A stretch of DNA of 64,000 bases from Neorhizobium huautlense. Its GTDB lineage: Bacteria > Pseudomonadota > Alphaproteobacteria > Rhizobiales > Rhizobiaceae. The notes beneath the pieces were generated by a model. The model searched no databases. It saw only the letters and a program-made list of their open reading frames with translations, and was not told the origin of the DNA. Each line of letters starts with the position of its first letter. The first letter of the stretch is position 1. Below are positions 1 to 8,257 of the stretch, in pieces. The translations under genes were made by a program, and so were the position numbers. The DNA is taken from NCBI RefSeq assembly GCF_030811685.1, contig NZ_JAUSRF010000020.1, positions 1 through 64,000 of the forward strand. Direction: 5' to 3'.

Positions 1-51
1 ATCTCGAGAGCCGTCTGTTCGGGAGCAGGTTTCTTCAACATGACCCAGTGA
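1..51 (+). CDS. 3' end of a gene entering from the left (partial)
   Basis: An open frame runs from base 1 to a TGA at 49-51 and is followed at once by two hairpins that look like terminators. Only 16 residues are visible (ending GFFNMTQ), so the family cannot be named. The case for a real gene is the terminators that immediately follow and the lack of another gene for them to serve. Confidence 0.4.
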   Translation: MSRAVCSGAGFFNMTQ

Positions 52-57
52 ATCACA

Positions 58-82
58 AAACCCCTGGACCAGCCAGGGGTTT
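58..82 (+). terminator. Hairpin after the entering gene
   Basis: A 10-bp perfect stem (AAACCCCTGG at 58-67 with its complement at 73-82) encloses a 5-nt loop and starts 6 bases after the stop codon. It has only a short T run and acts together with the stronger hairpin that follows. Confidence 0.55.
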
Positions 83-95
83 GTCAGCAGTCTGA

Positions 96-127
96 AGTGT
101 CTGCCTCTTCTGAGGCAGACACTTTTA
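96..127 (+). terminator. Rho-independent terminator
   Basis: A perfect 12-bp stem (AGTGTCTGCCTC at 96-107, complement at 112-123) with a TTCT loop is followed by TTTT. This is a textbook intrinsic terminator in the plus direction. Confidence 0.8.
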
Positions 128-280
128 CGATTGGAACGTCGAGGAAGGGGCCGGATGCGGACCACCGTGGCTTGGAGAGCACGGGCAGAAGCGAGTTCGC
201 CGCGCAAAAGCACGTCAGCCCCCGTATCGGGCTCAAACTCATTTTTGCGTCTACCAGTTTGAAGGCAAAGGGGACATGCA

Positions 281-616
281 ATGAATTCCGACTTGAAGGC
301 ACGGCTTTGGGGTGTTGTCCTGATTATTATTGGAGCGGCAATATCCTGGCCGACAATTTTCGACCGCATCCGATTGGCACACGAGGGTACGCCTGAGATC
401 AGTGTTTGGTCTCTGGCATCCTTTCTAGTGGGGCCACTGATCGTCTTTGGGTTTGTTATGCTCATCCTGGGTGAAAAGACGGAGGACATGACGAGAGACG
501 CGGAGAAGAAACGCATGAAACCGCTAGGCAATGTCATAGCCCTTCTTTGCCTCCTGGCAGGGTTTGCCGGCATGCTCGGAACCACGTTCGTGCTACAGTC
601 CTTCGGATACAGGTGA
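281..616 (+). CDS. Small three-helix membrane protein, unknown function
   Basis: The protein has 111 residues and hydrophobic segments at roughly residues 9-26, 44-63 and 84-108, so it is probably an inner-membrane protein. The ATG at 281 follows an AAGGGG Shine-Dalgarno sequence. The charged stretch EKTEDMTRDAEKKRMK between helices 2 and 3 should face the cytoplasm. I do not recognise a family. It stands alone after the terminators at 58-127 and nothing nearby suggests a function. Confidence 0.65.
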   Translation: MNSDLKARLWGVVLIIIGAAISWPTIFDRIRLAHEGTPEISVWSLASFLVGPLIVFGFVMLILGEKTEDMTRDAEKKRMKPLGNVIALLCLLAGFAGMLGTTFVLQSFGYR

Positions 617-769
617 CACGAGGTCGGCATGTCCGTCTTGTGCCAAGAAGCCGATGCGGGCGAGCTATCAGCCAAACGAATGACGGCATTGGGAGCTGCC
701 GTCGCGAGGGTGCCGTGACAACTGCGTCTTCAGTTCAGGGACAGCCTCAGCCGGCTCTGGTCGCCGCCC

Positions 770-940
770 TCAAGATGGTGGCTCTTCTGCGAGCAGGGCA
801 TCAAGTTCGGCGTTGGCAAAGGCAAGCTCCTGCCTGGCGCCGGCCAGGTCAGCTTCGAGTTTGAGACGCTCGTCCCAATCCGCGCAATTTGCCAGTTCAA
901 GTCGAAGTTCCTCGATGTACTGTTCGAGAGAAAATGTCAT
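770..940 (-). CDS. Small acidic coiled-coil protein (56 aa)
   Basis: The protein is almost entirely one predicted amphipathic helix rich in Glu, Leu and Ala (IEELRLELA, LEADLAGARQELA). The ATG at 940 has a GGAG sequence 8 bases upstream, and the longer upstream reading is unlikely. A related protein of 71 residues is encoded at 24587-24802 (shared start SLE..IEELR), and the two genes also share upstream DNA. The function is unknown; a small adaptor or regulator is possible. Confidence 0.65.
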   Translation of the reverse strand: MTFSLEQYIEELRLELANCADWDERLKLEADLAGARQELAFANAELDALLAEEPPS

Positions 941-1302
941 TGTCCGTCTCCATCTGTTTTGTGAAAGATGGCCCGCAGACGCGAGGACAGGCGGGATGTC
1001 AGGGATCGCGCAAGCGACCGGTGGAGCCGGGGAGTGGGGGAGCCCATTTTCTGGCGGAGGCCAAGGCATTTGGCGGAAAATTGGGGGGACCGCTCATCCT
1101 TGAGATCTCGGCGGTCCTCGCCACCATAGGCAGATCTGAGCAAGTCCCCGGGTCCCGTATCCATCCCCCGGTGCCACAAAGCCCAGCGCGCGACAGCGCT
1201 TTCATGTGGAGAACATCCACGCCCGCAAGACGTTCGGTGCGGAATTGCGTGACAGAATCGCGCTGCGATGGAACGGTTCAATGGTCAACGAGGAAACAAT
1301 CC
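941..1302. other. Intergenic region with leader shared with the 24.8-25.0 kb locus
   Basis: No convincing gene is seen. The block around 1083-1163 aligns with 24937-25020 (shared ATCCTTGAG, AGATCyGAGCAArTCCC and TCC(C)GTATC segments). Both blocks lie upstream of the related small coiled-coil genes on the minus strand. The right part must also hold the promoter of the HU gene. Confidence 0.5.
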
Positions 1303-1581
1303 ATGACCACCGCCAATGAAATCGCAGATAAGATCGCGTCCGAGCACGGCCTCACCAAGGCGCAGGGCAAGACGATCGTCGAATCCGTTTTTGCCGCCAT
1401 CGCCGAGGCAGCGGCCTCCGGTACCGAGACCTCCATCCCGGGTTTCGGCAAGTTCAAGGTGAAGGATACGCCGGAACGCGAAGGCCGCAATCCGTCGACG
1501 GGCGCAACGATCAAGGTTGCCGCCGCCAGGAAGCTCGCGTTCCAGCCGGCCAAGGCGTTGAAAGATGCCCTGAACAAGTAA
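1303..1581 (+). CDS. hup: HU family DNA-binding protein
   Basis: This is a nucleoid-associated protein that binds and bends DNA as a dimer. The 92 residues match the normal HU length. The N-terminal helical part (ANEIADKIASEHGLTKAQGKTIVESVFAAI) is followed by the beta arm, with the diagnostic IPGFGKFKVK at about 44-53 and GRNPSTGATIKVAAARKLAF at about 61-80, including the Pro of the DNA-intercalating tip. The ATG at 1303 follows AGGA. A strong terminator follows, so it is monocistronic. It is probably an extra HU copy, as rhizobial replicons often carry several. Confidence 0.93.
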   Translation: MTTANEIADKIASEHGLTKAQGKTIVESVFAAIAEAAASGTETSIPGFGKFKVKDTPEREGRNPSTGATIKVAAARKLAFQPAKALKDALNK

Positions 1582-1616
1582 GGGCGCCACTGGCGACTGC
1601 CACTGCTACAAAGCCC

Positions 1617-1643
1617 GAAGACCCCGCGATTTGCGGGGTCGTC
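1617..1643 (+). terminator. Rho-independent terminator of hup
   Basis: GACCCCGC (1620-1627) pairs with GCGGGGTC (1633-1640) around a GATTT loop, 38 bases after the HU stop. The T tail is weak, but position and stem fit. Confidence 0.65.
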
Positions 1644-1746
1644 CAATTTCTGCCCCCCAGCGTGCAAGATCAAAAACCGGGATGCATTGGCAATTTTGTA
1701 AACTTGGTGCTACATATTCCATCGATCTGTAGTGCGAAGGTGACAA

Positions 1747-2082
1747 ATGCCCACACCGCATAATCCTCCTGCTGGCGTGAAGCGCGCGCTTCGCAAGCTC
1801 GGTGCGGACATCCACGACGCACGTCGGCGCCGTCGGTTGCCTATGGCCGTTGTTGCAGAGCGCGCCTTTACCTCACGCTCGACCCTCCAGAAAATCGAAG
1901 CCGGCGATACCAGTGTCAGTATTGGAATCTATGCGGGCGTCCTACAGGCCCTCGGATTGCTCGAAGGCCTGAGCCATGTTGCAGACATCGGCAACGACAG
2001 CGTCGGCCAGTCCCTGGCAAGCGCCGATCTACCCAAGCACGCGCATCCGAAAAAAACACGCGGATCGTCTGATAATGGCTGA
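1747..2082 (+). CDS. hipB: HipB-like XRE-family antitoxin/repressor
   Basis: A helix-turn-helix protein of 111 residues. The HTH lies at about 19-70, with AERAFTSRSTLQKIEAGDTSVSIGIYAGVLQALGL giving the recognition helix and the typical G-D-x-S turn. The ATG at 1747 is preceded by AAGGTG. Its stop codon overlaps the start of the toxin gene (ATGGCTGA), so translation is coupled. A short inverted repeat (CTACA at 1710-1714, TGTAG at 1728-1732) in the promoter region could be its operator. Family knowledge: HipB neutralises HipA and represses the operon. The name rests on context and fold. Confidence 0.85.
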   Translation: MPTPHNPPAGVKRALRKLGADIHDARRRRRLPMAVVAERAFTSRSTLQKIEAGDTSVSIGIYAGVLQALGLLEGLSHVADIGNDSVGQSLASADLPKHAHPKKTRGSSDNG

Positions 2083-3322
2083 CTTCGAAGTCCATATCGA
2101 CATTGATGGCCAGACACGGCCAGTCGGCCTGGCGCGCAGCAACCGCGTCCGCGGAACCGAAACGATCATGTTTGAATATGACCGGGAGTGGCTCACCGAT
2201 CCAAATCGGTTTTCGCTGGAGCCCGCCTTGCCGCTGACACGAGGTGGCTTTGCGCCACCGGCCGGTCTCACGACGTTCGGTTCACTGGGGGACTCCGCAC
2301 CGGACACCTGGGGCCGCCGCCTCATGCAGCGCGCGGAACGCCGCACAGCAGAACGCGACGGTCGGGCGGTGCGTACATTGGCAGAGAGTGACTATCTGCT
2401 CGGCGTTGCTGACGAGACGCGATTGGGCGCAATTCGCTTCCGCTGGATCGGCGAGGAAGCGTTCCAGGCACCGATCGACAACGGCGTTCCAGCCCTCATC
2501 GACCTTGGCCGCCTGCTGCAGATCACCGAACGCGTCCTCCGCGACGAGGAAACGGACGAAGACCTGCAGCTTATTTTCGCGCCCGGTTCGTCACTTGGCG
2601 GTGCGCGTCCAAAGGCGTCGGTGATCGATCAGCATGGGCATCTGTCGATCGCCAAATTTCCCAAGGAGATGGACGAATATAGTGTGGAGACTTGGGAGGA
2701 AATCGCGTTGCGGCTGGCTGATCGGGCCGGAATCACCACGCCGCGCCACCAGTTGATCGACGTTGCCGGCAAGAGGGTCATGCTGTCCCGGCGCTTTGAT
2801 CGGCGGGACAATGCGCGCATCCCGTTCCTGTCAGCGATGGCAATGATGGGTGCGAAAGACGGCGAGCGTGGAAGCTATCCGGAAATGGTCGACGCGCTGG
2901 TAGAGCATGGTGCGCAGGGAAAAAGCGATGCGCAGGCGCTCTATCGCCGCGTCGTGTTCAACGTCCTGATCTCCAATGTGGACGATCATCTACGCAATCA
3001 CGGGTTTCTCTGGCTCGGAAAGGCCGGCTGGTCATTGTCACCAGCCTATGACCTCAACCCAGTGCCGACAGACATCAAGGCGCGTGTGCTGACGACGAAT
3101 ATCGACCTTGATGAAGGCACATGTTCACTCGATCTTCTGGAAGAAGCATCGGAATTCTTCGCGCTGACTCTCCCACAAGCGCGGCAGATCATCAGACAGG
3201 TGGCGGATGCTACGGCGACATGGCGCGAGACTGCCAAAGCCGTCGGCGCAAGGTCGGCCGAAATCAACCGTATGTCCAGCGCATTCGAGCATGAGGATTT
3301 GAAGCGGGCCCTCACCCTATAA
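2075..3322 (+). CDS. hipA: HipA family serine/threonine kinase toxin
   Basis: In studied members HipA phosphorylates an aminoacyl-tRNA synthetase (GltX in E. coli) and causes growth arrest and persistence. The 415 residues are near the usual length. Visible motifs are the glycine-rich SSLGGARPKASV (about 170-182), the catalytic loop NVLISNVDDHLRNHGF (about 296-311) and PAYDLNP (about 321-327), the HipA counterpart of the DFG motif. The catalytic Asp and Asn are present, so it looks active. The ATG at 2075 overlaps the hipB stop by 8 bases; upstream in-frame starts would lie inside hipB. The target in this organism is unknown. Confidence 0.92.
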   Translation: MADFEVHIDIDGQTRPVGLARSNRVRGTETIMFEYDREWLTDPNRFSLEPALPLTRGGFAPPAGLTTFGSLGDSAPDTWGRRLMQRAERRTAERDGRAVRTLAESDYLLGVADETRLGAIRFRWIGEEAFQAPIDNGVPALIDLGRLLQITERVLRDEETDEDLQLIFAPGSSLGGARPKASVIDQHGHLSIAKFPKEMDEYSVETWEEIALRLADRAGITTPRHQLIDVAGKRVMLSRRFDRRDNARIPFLSAMAMMGAKDGERGSYPEMVDALVEHGAQGKSDAQALYRRVVFNVLISNVDDHLRNHGFLWLGKAGWSLSPAYDLNPVPTDIKARVLTTNIDLDEGTCSLDLLEEASEFFALTLPQARQIIRQVADATATWRETAKAVGARSAEINRMSSAFEHEDLKRALTL

Positions 3323-3384
3323 ACCCGCCTTCGTCACTCGGATCCATTCCGCGACCCAATACCCATCGGCTCTGGCCTGAACGC

Positions 3385-4659
3385 CTAGGCCTCTGCCAGA
3401 TCGGCACTCTCAAACGCGACAGCATCTCCATCGTAGAAACCGACGCCATCACTGATCCTGATCGACGTGCCGAATTTCGCCGACTGTTTTTGGAAGCGGG
3501 TGAGAATGCGGTCTGCGTCTTCGCCAAGCGCCAGTTCAGGCGCAAGGCGCTTATCCAACGCCGGGCATTTCAGCGCCTCGGAACCGCCGATGATCACGGG
3601 ATGGAATTCCATGCCGACCAGAGTGCCATCGCCGGAGAATGAGCACAGCCCGACGACGCTTTCCCATATTTCTCGGGCGATCCATTTCGATCCCTCGGAT
3701 CGGATATGGAATATGAAATTGCCCAGGCTGTAGAAGATCGGGCGGCCGCGATAAATCTCGACGGGTTGCAGCACCGGTGCACCGTGGCTGACGAACATCG
3801 CCGCGCCTGCGTCAATGCATTGCCGCGCAACGCCGCTGACCCAGTCGGGGACCTGATACCAGTCCGATGCCCAATGGTGGTGGTGCAGATAGGCGATCAC
3901 CATGTCGCCCTTTTCCGCAGCGGCGGCGATCGCCGACAGATTGCGGGCGATATCATCACCATCGATCCTGACACCGCGCCCGAACCGGTCCGAGCGGCGG
4001 AACAGAGCACGCGCAATAGCGATTTCGCAGTCGCCATCGACGGCCGGCACGTCATCCGGCTGGGCGTCGTTTCCGAGATCCATGTCGGTATAGCCCAGCC
4101 GATCACGGATGGATTTCAACTGCTCGAACGCCACGGCATCGACATCCAGAACCTTGGTCAGTTTGAGCGGATTGATGCCGGGACGCTCAGGGCGACCTAG
4201 CGCGGCGTCGGCGGCATACATGAAGTCAGGACCGGGGCCGCCATCCATCGCCACGAGCGCGATGTCGCGTCCCGCAAACGAACCGTAACCAGGCAGGCCC
4301 GCCTCGTGGCGGTTGCGCCCGGCACCAGCATGGACGAACCCGCGCATCTCGACCTCCTCCAAGGTCGAAAGAATACCAGAGGGCCCGAGATCAAACGCGT
4401 GGTTGTTGGAAAGTGACAGCCCTTGGAAGCCGATCGACCGCAGCGTATCGAGCACGACAGGCTGGCTTGCGCCGAAGAAAGAACCCTTCAGCGGCCATCC
4501 GCCATGGGCGCCGAAAATCGTGCTCTCGAAATTGGTGAAGGCAAAATCGGACCGGCCGATCACAGCCTGAACATCGACAAACCCCTTGGTCTCGATGGTG
4601 CGGATATCATGCTTGATGAGGGACTGGCCTGTCACGGCCACGGTAAAATGCTGGCTCAT
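3385..4659 (-). CDS. CapA family protein (poly-gamma-glutamate-type metallophosphatase fold)
   Basis: The protein has 424 residues with the pattern of the CapA/PgsA calcineurin-like superfamily: TNFESTIFG, GLSLSNNHAFDLG, AYLHHHHWASDWYQVP, and VSHGAPVLQPVEIYRGRPIFYSLGNF, which supply the predicted metal-binding Asn and His residues. No signal peptide is seen, so it may act in the cytoplasm. The ATG at 4659 follows AAGGA. It is the last gene of the peptide ABC importer operon, 83 bases after the ATPase gene, so a role in handling an imported gamma-glutamyl or other unusual peptide can be inferred but not shown. Confidence 0.8.
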   Translation of the reverse strand: MSQHFTVAVTGQSLIKHDIRTIETKGFVDVQAVIGRSDFAFTNFESTIFGAHGGWPLKGSFFGASQPVVLDTLRSIGFQGLSLSNNHAFDLGPSGILSTLEEVEMRGFVHAGAGRNRHEAGLPGYGSFAGRDIALVAMDGGPGPDFMYAADAALGRPERPGINPLKLTKVLDVDAVAFEQLKSIRDRLGYTDMDLGNDAQPDDVPAVDGDCEIAIARALFRRSDRFGRGVRIDGDDIARNLSAIAAAAEKGDMVIAYLHHHHWASDWYQVPDWVSGVARQCIDAGAAMFVSHGAPVLQPVEIYRGRPIFYSLGNFIFHIRSEGSKWIAREIWESVVGLCSFSGDGTLVGMEFHPVIIGGSEALKCPALDKRLAPELALGEDADRILTRFQKQSAKFGTSIRISDGVGFYDGDAVAFESADLAEA

Positions 4660-4742
4660 ATTTGCTTTTCCTTGGACAGCGTTTCGATGCTGACAAATCT
4701 GATGATTGAAAAATGGGGGCAAAAGCCCGCTCGGTTGGCTGA

Positions 4743-6392
4743 TCAGTGGGTGAACCGCGCCGGCCGGGCCTCGATGAGGCTTCGCGTGTAGGGATTTTGC
4801 GATCGGGAGAAGATGAAACCCGGGTCGCCCTGGTCTTCGACGACCCCGTCTTTCAGAACATAGATCGATTGGCAAAGCGCCTGAACGAGCGCCAGGTCGT
4901 GTGAGATGAACAGCATCGACACATGCTGTTCCGCGACTGTCTCCTTGAGGAGTGTGACGATCTCCGCCTGCACCGAGACATCCAATGCCGATGTCGGCTC
5001 GTCCGCCACAATGATCGCAGGTCTCGTCAGCAATGCGCGAGCGATGCAGACACGCTGTTTCTGGCCGCCGGACAATTGGTGCGGATGGTGGGCAAGCAGG
5101 GATCGGGCGAGACCGAGGCGATCCATCATGCTCAGGATAGACAGGCTGTCACCGGTGCTGCCTCGGGCGCCGAACCGAACCGCTTCATGCAATGTATCAC
5201 TCACCGAGATGCGCGGATTAAGCGAGGCCGACGGATCCTGAAAGATCATCTGAATTTCGCCGAGCAGCCCGCTGCGGCGGCCGGACTGACTGATGTCGAA
5301 ACGCTGTCCCAGCAGGTCGAGCGTCCCGTCGCTCGCCGTTTCGAGGCCAGCAATGATGCGACCGAGCGTCGACTTGCCACTGCCGCTTTCACCCACGATG
5401 CCGGTGATCGCACCACGTTGCAGGCTGACGGTCACATCGCTCAGTGCCGACCTGCGATAACCGGACGTGATCCACGACAGACCGTGCCCGGCGAAGGTCT
5501 TGCCAACCTTGTCGACACGAAGAACCGCTTCAAACGGAGGCTCAGCACAAACCATTGAACCATCGGGAGGCGGTAACATCGAAAGCCGCAGGCGCGGCAC
5601 GGCCGCCAGCAGCGTGCGCGTATAGGGATCTGCAGGCGCATCGAGAATTGCTGCGGTCTCACCCTGCTCGACGACCCGCCCCTGCCGCATCACCACGACC
5701 CGATCGGTGATGTCGGCGATCACGCCCATGTCGTGAGTGACGAGCATAATCGAGACGCCGGTCTCGTCCACCAGCGAACGCAGCAGAGTGAGAACCTGTT
5801 TTTGGACCGTCGCATCGAGTGCTGAGGTCGGCTCGTCCGCCACGATGATCTGCGGATTGCCGGCAAGCGCGATGGCGATGACCAGCCGCTGCCGCTGGCC
5901 ACCGGAGAACTGATGCGGATGGTGACCGTATCGGGTCTCCGGCTCGGGGATGCCGACACGGGCCATCAATTCGATGGCGCGCTGCCGCGCCTGACGCCTG
6001 GAGACCTTGGTGCCGGCGGCGCGGACGGTCTCGGCGATCTGAGCGCCCACTGTCATCAGCGGGTCGAGCGAGGCACCGTGATCCTGGAAGATTGCTGCGA
6101 TCCGGCGCCCGCGGATGCCGGCACGCGTCTGCTCGGTCATGGCCTCGAGGTGCTCTCCGTCGAAGACAATCGAACCGGCCGAACGTTCTATGCCGGGTGA
6201 AAGCAGGCCGAGCACGGCATAACCGAGACTGGACTTTCCCGCGCCGGACTCGCCGATCAGGCCGAGGATTTCGCCACGGCGAAGATCGATACCGACATCG
6301 CGCAGGATGGTCTTCGAAGTGGATGATCCGGAGGTCTTGAGCGTCAGTTTTTCCACGATGAGAAGCGGATCGGAATTGTACGATTGCTGCAT
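4743..6392 (-). CDS. Peptide ABC transporter, fused double ATP-binding protein (DppD-DppF type)
   Basis: The 549 residues contain two complete ATPase domains that are usually separate DppD and DppF subunits. Domain 1 has Walker A GESGAGKSS (about 46-54), signature SGGQRQR and Walker B IIVADEPTSALD. Domain 2 has GESGSGKST, SGGQKQR and again IIVADEPTSALD. It powers uptake through the two permeases encoded just upstream. The ATG at 6392 lies one base after the stop of the preceding permease gene and has a GGAG site, so translation is coupled. Such fusions are common in rhizobia (GsiA/YejF-like). Confidence 0.93.
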   Translation of the reverse strand: MQQSYNSDPLLIVEKLTLKTSGSSTSKTILRDVGIDLRRGEILGLIGESGAGKSSLGYAVLGLLSPGIERSAGSIVFDGEHLEAMTEQTRAGIRGRRIAAIFQDHGASLDPLMTVGAQIAETVRAAGTKVSRRQARQRAIELMARVGIPEPETRYGHHPHQFSGGQRQRLVIAIALAGNPQIIVADEPTSALDATVQKQVLTLLRSLVDETGVSIMLVTHDMGVIADITDRVVVMRQGRVVEQGETAAILDAPADPYTRTLLAAVPRLRLSMLPPPDGSMVCAEPPFEAVLRVDKVGKTFAGHGLSWITSGYRRSALSDVTVSLQRGAITGIVGESGSGKSTLGRIIAGLETASDGTLDLLGQRFDISQSGRRSGLLGEIQMIFQDPSASLNPRISVSDTLHEAVRFGARGSTGDSLSILSMMDRLGLARSLLAHHPHQLSGGQKQRVCIARALLTRPAIIVADEPTSALDVSVQAEIVTLLKETVAEQHVSMLFISHDLALVQALCQSIYVLKDGVVEDQGDPGFIFSRSQNPYTRSLIEARPARFTH

Positions 6393-6393
6393 G

Positions 6394-7263
6394 TCAAAGG
6401 CTCCTCGGATCGAAGCGGCGACGGACGTCTTCGCCGACGAAATTGATGCTGGCGATAAGACCGAACAGGGCAAGGCCGGGAAACAGGCTGATCCAGTATT
6501 GGCCGGTCATGAGATACTGGAAGCCGTTGGCGACAGCCGAGCCCAGTGAGGGTTTGTCGATGGGAACGCCAAGGCCAAGGAAAGACAGGGTCGCTTCGAG
6601 CGCGACCGCGTGGCCAAGTTCGATCGGGATGAGGGTGATGGCCGGCGCAATACTGTTGGGCAGGAGATGCCGGAAGATGATCCGCCATGGTGGAAGGCGC
6701 AGCAGCCTTGCCGCATCGAGATAAGCCTTGCTCGCCTCGCTCATGGCAACACCGCGCGTTACTCGCGCGTAAGCCGCCCACTGGACGATGACGAGCGCCA
6801 GGATGATACGATCGACACCGGGGCCGAGCGTCACGATGGCGATCAGCGCCACCAGCATGGTCGGCAGGCTGAGCTGCAGATCGACGATGCGCATGATCAG
6901 CGCATCGGCCCAGCGCCCCAGATAGGCGGCGATGACGCCGAGGCTCATGCCGATCAGGGCAGCCAGAACAGTGCTGGTGACAGCGACGAACAGGCTGATC
7001 CGCAGACCGTAAAACACGGTACTGAGGATGTCGCGGCCAAGTCCGTCGGTTCCCAGAAGATACAGATACCCACCGCCACTTACTGTTCCCGGCGGCGACG
7101 ACGCCTCCCAGGCAAAGATCTGCAGCGGATCATAAGGGTTCTGCGGCGCGATGACGGAGGCGAGGATCGCCAGGAGAACGTAGGCCACGGCCATGAGTTT
7201 CGGGAGGGTGACGCGATAGGTGGCGGGGCGTTTCCAGAACGCCCACAAGGTTTCGGTTTTCAT
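6394..7263 (-). CDS. Peptide ABC transporter permease, DppC type
   Basis: An inner-membrane subunit of 289 residues. It has a cytoplasmic N-terminus, a first helix near 22-42, a periplasmic segment with the family-typical LLGTDGLGRDILSTVFYGLRISL (about 69-91), and further helices ending in PGLALFGLIASINFVGEDVRRRFDPR. The EAA loop lies in the RLLRLPPWRIIFRHLLPNS region. It pairs with the DppB-type permease 11 bases upstream. Start ATG at 7263 has AAAGGAGC upstream. Confidence 0.92.
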   Translation of the reverse strand: MKTETLWAFWKRPATYRVTLPKLMAVAYVLLAILASVIAPQNPYDPLQIFAWEASSPPGTVSGGGYLYLLGTDGLGRDILSTVFYGLRISLFVAVTSTVLAALIGMSLGVIAAYLGRWADALIMRIVDLQLSLPTMLVALIAIVTLGPGVDRIILALVIVQWAAYARVTRGVAMSEASKAYLDAARLLRLPPWRIIFRHLLPNSIAPAITLIPIELGHAVALEATLSFLGLGVPIDKPSLGSAVANGFQYLMTGQYWISLFPGLALFGLIASINFVGEDVRRRFDPRSL

Positions 7264-7274
7264 GGTCGCTCCTT

Positions 7275-8246
7275 TCAGGCCGATCGGCGCGTGCGCGGAT
7301 CGAGAACGGCGTAGAAGATGTCGACGAGGGCGTTGAGACCGACAAAGGCGACCGCCACAAAGGTGAGGGTGGCCATGACGACAGGTCGGTCGAGCAACTG
7401 GATGGAATCGATCAGCAGCTTGCCGATGCCCGGCCAGTTGAAGATGGATTCGACCACGACCGCAAAAGCCAGCATGCCGCCGAACTGCATGCCGATAATG
7501 GTGACAATCGGCACGCTGATATTGGGGAGCGTATGTCGAAAGAGGATGCGGCGAGGCGACAGGCCCTTAGCCTGGCAGAAGCGGGTAAAATCCTGGGCTT
7601 CCACCTCGACCGTGCCGGATCGTGTGAGCCGGGCGATCAGCGCGATGTTCGGGATGGCGAGCGCAAGCGCCGGCAGGGCGAGATGCGCCAGCCCAGAAGC
7701 TGTGAGGAAGCTCCAGGTCACGCCAAACAGAGCCACCGTTTCACCACGACCGCCGGACGGAAACCATCCGGTCATCACCGCGCCGACCATGATCAGCAGC
7801 ATGCTGAGCCAGAAGGAGGGCACGCTGAGCGCAAAAACGCTGGAATTGAGGATGGTCCGATCCAAAAGCGTATCTTTGCGGCGCCCGGCCAACAGGCCAA
7901 GCAGGACACCCGAGGGTGCCGCGATCAACATGGCGATCGCGGCAAGTTCGAAAGTCGCAGGCAGCTTGCTCATCACCAGCCGGAAGGCCGGCAGATGATA
8001 GATATAGGAGGTCCCGAAATTTCCGCTCACGACATTGCCGAGGAACAGAAAATATTGCTGCCAAAGCGGCTGATCGAGACCGAGCGCGATCGTTGCCCGT
8101 CGAATGTCCTCCGGCGTCGCTGTCTCGACATTGACGATGTTGAAGACCGGATTGCCGACGCTGTGAATCCCGGCAAATCCGATGATCGACATGGCGAGGA
8201 GGAGAAGGAAGGCTTGTGAAAGCCTCCCAATAATGGTCGTCGTCAT
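7275..8246 (-). CDS. Peptide ABC transporter permease, DppB type
   Basis: An inner-membrane subunit of 323 residues. The N-terminal helix (FLLLLAMSIIGFAGIHSVGNPV) leads into a periplasmic region with the typical PEDIRRATIALGLDQPLWQQYFLFLGNVVSGNFGTSY. The cytoplasmic EAA loop is FCQAKGLSPRRILFRHTLPNISVPIV, and the C-terminus ends near VDIFYAVLDPRTR. The ATG at 8246 with GAGGTGGG upstream was chosen over a start five codons earlier. It is 11 bases after the binding-protein gene and heads the membrane part of the operon. Confidence 0.92.
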   Translation of the reverse strand: MTTTIIGRLSQAFLLLLAMSIIGFAGIHSVGNPVFNIVNVETATPEDIRRATIALGLDQPLWQQYFLFLGNVVSGNFGTSYIYHLPAFRLVMSKLPATFELAAIAMLIAAPSGVLLGLLAGRRKDTLLDRTILNSSVFALSVPSFWLSMLLIMVGAVMTGWFPSGGRGETVALFGVTWSFLTASGLAHLALPALALAIPNIALIARLTRSGTVEVEAQDFTRFCQAKGLSPRRILFRHTLPNISVPIVTIIGMQFGGMLAFAVVVESIFNWPGIGKLLIDSIQLLDRPVVMATLTFVAVAFVGLNALVDIFYAVLDPRTRRSA

Positions 8247-8257
8247 GAACCCACCTC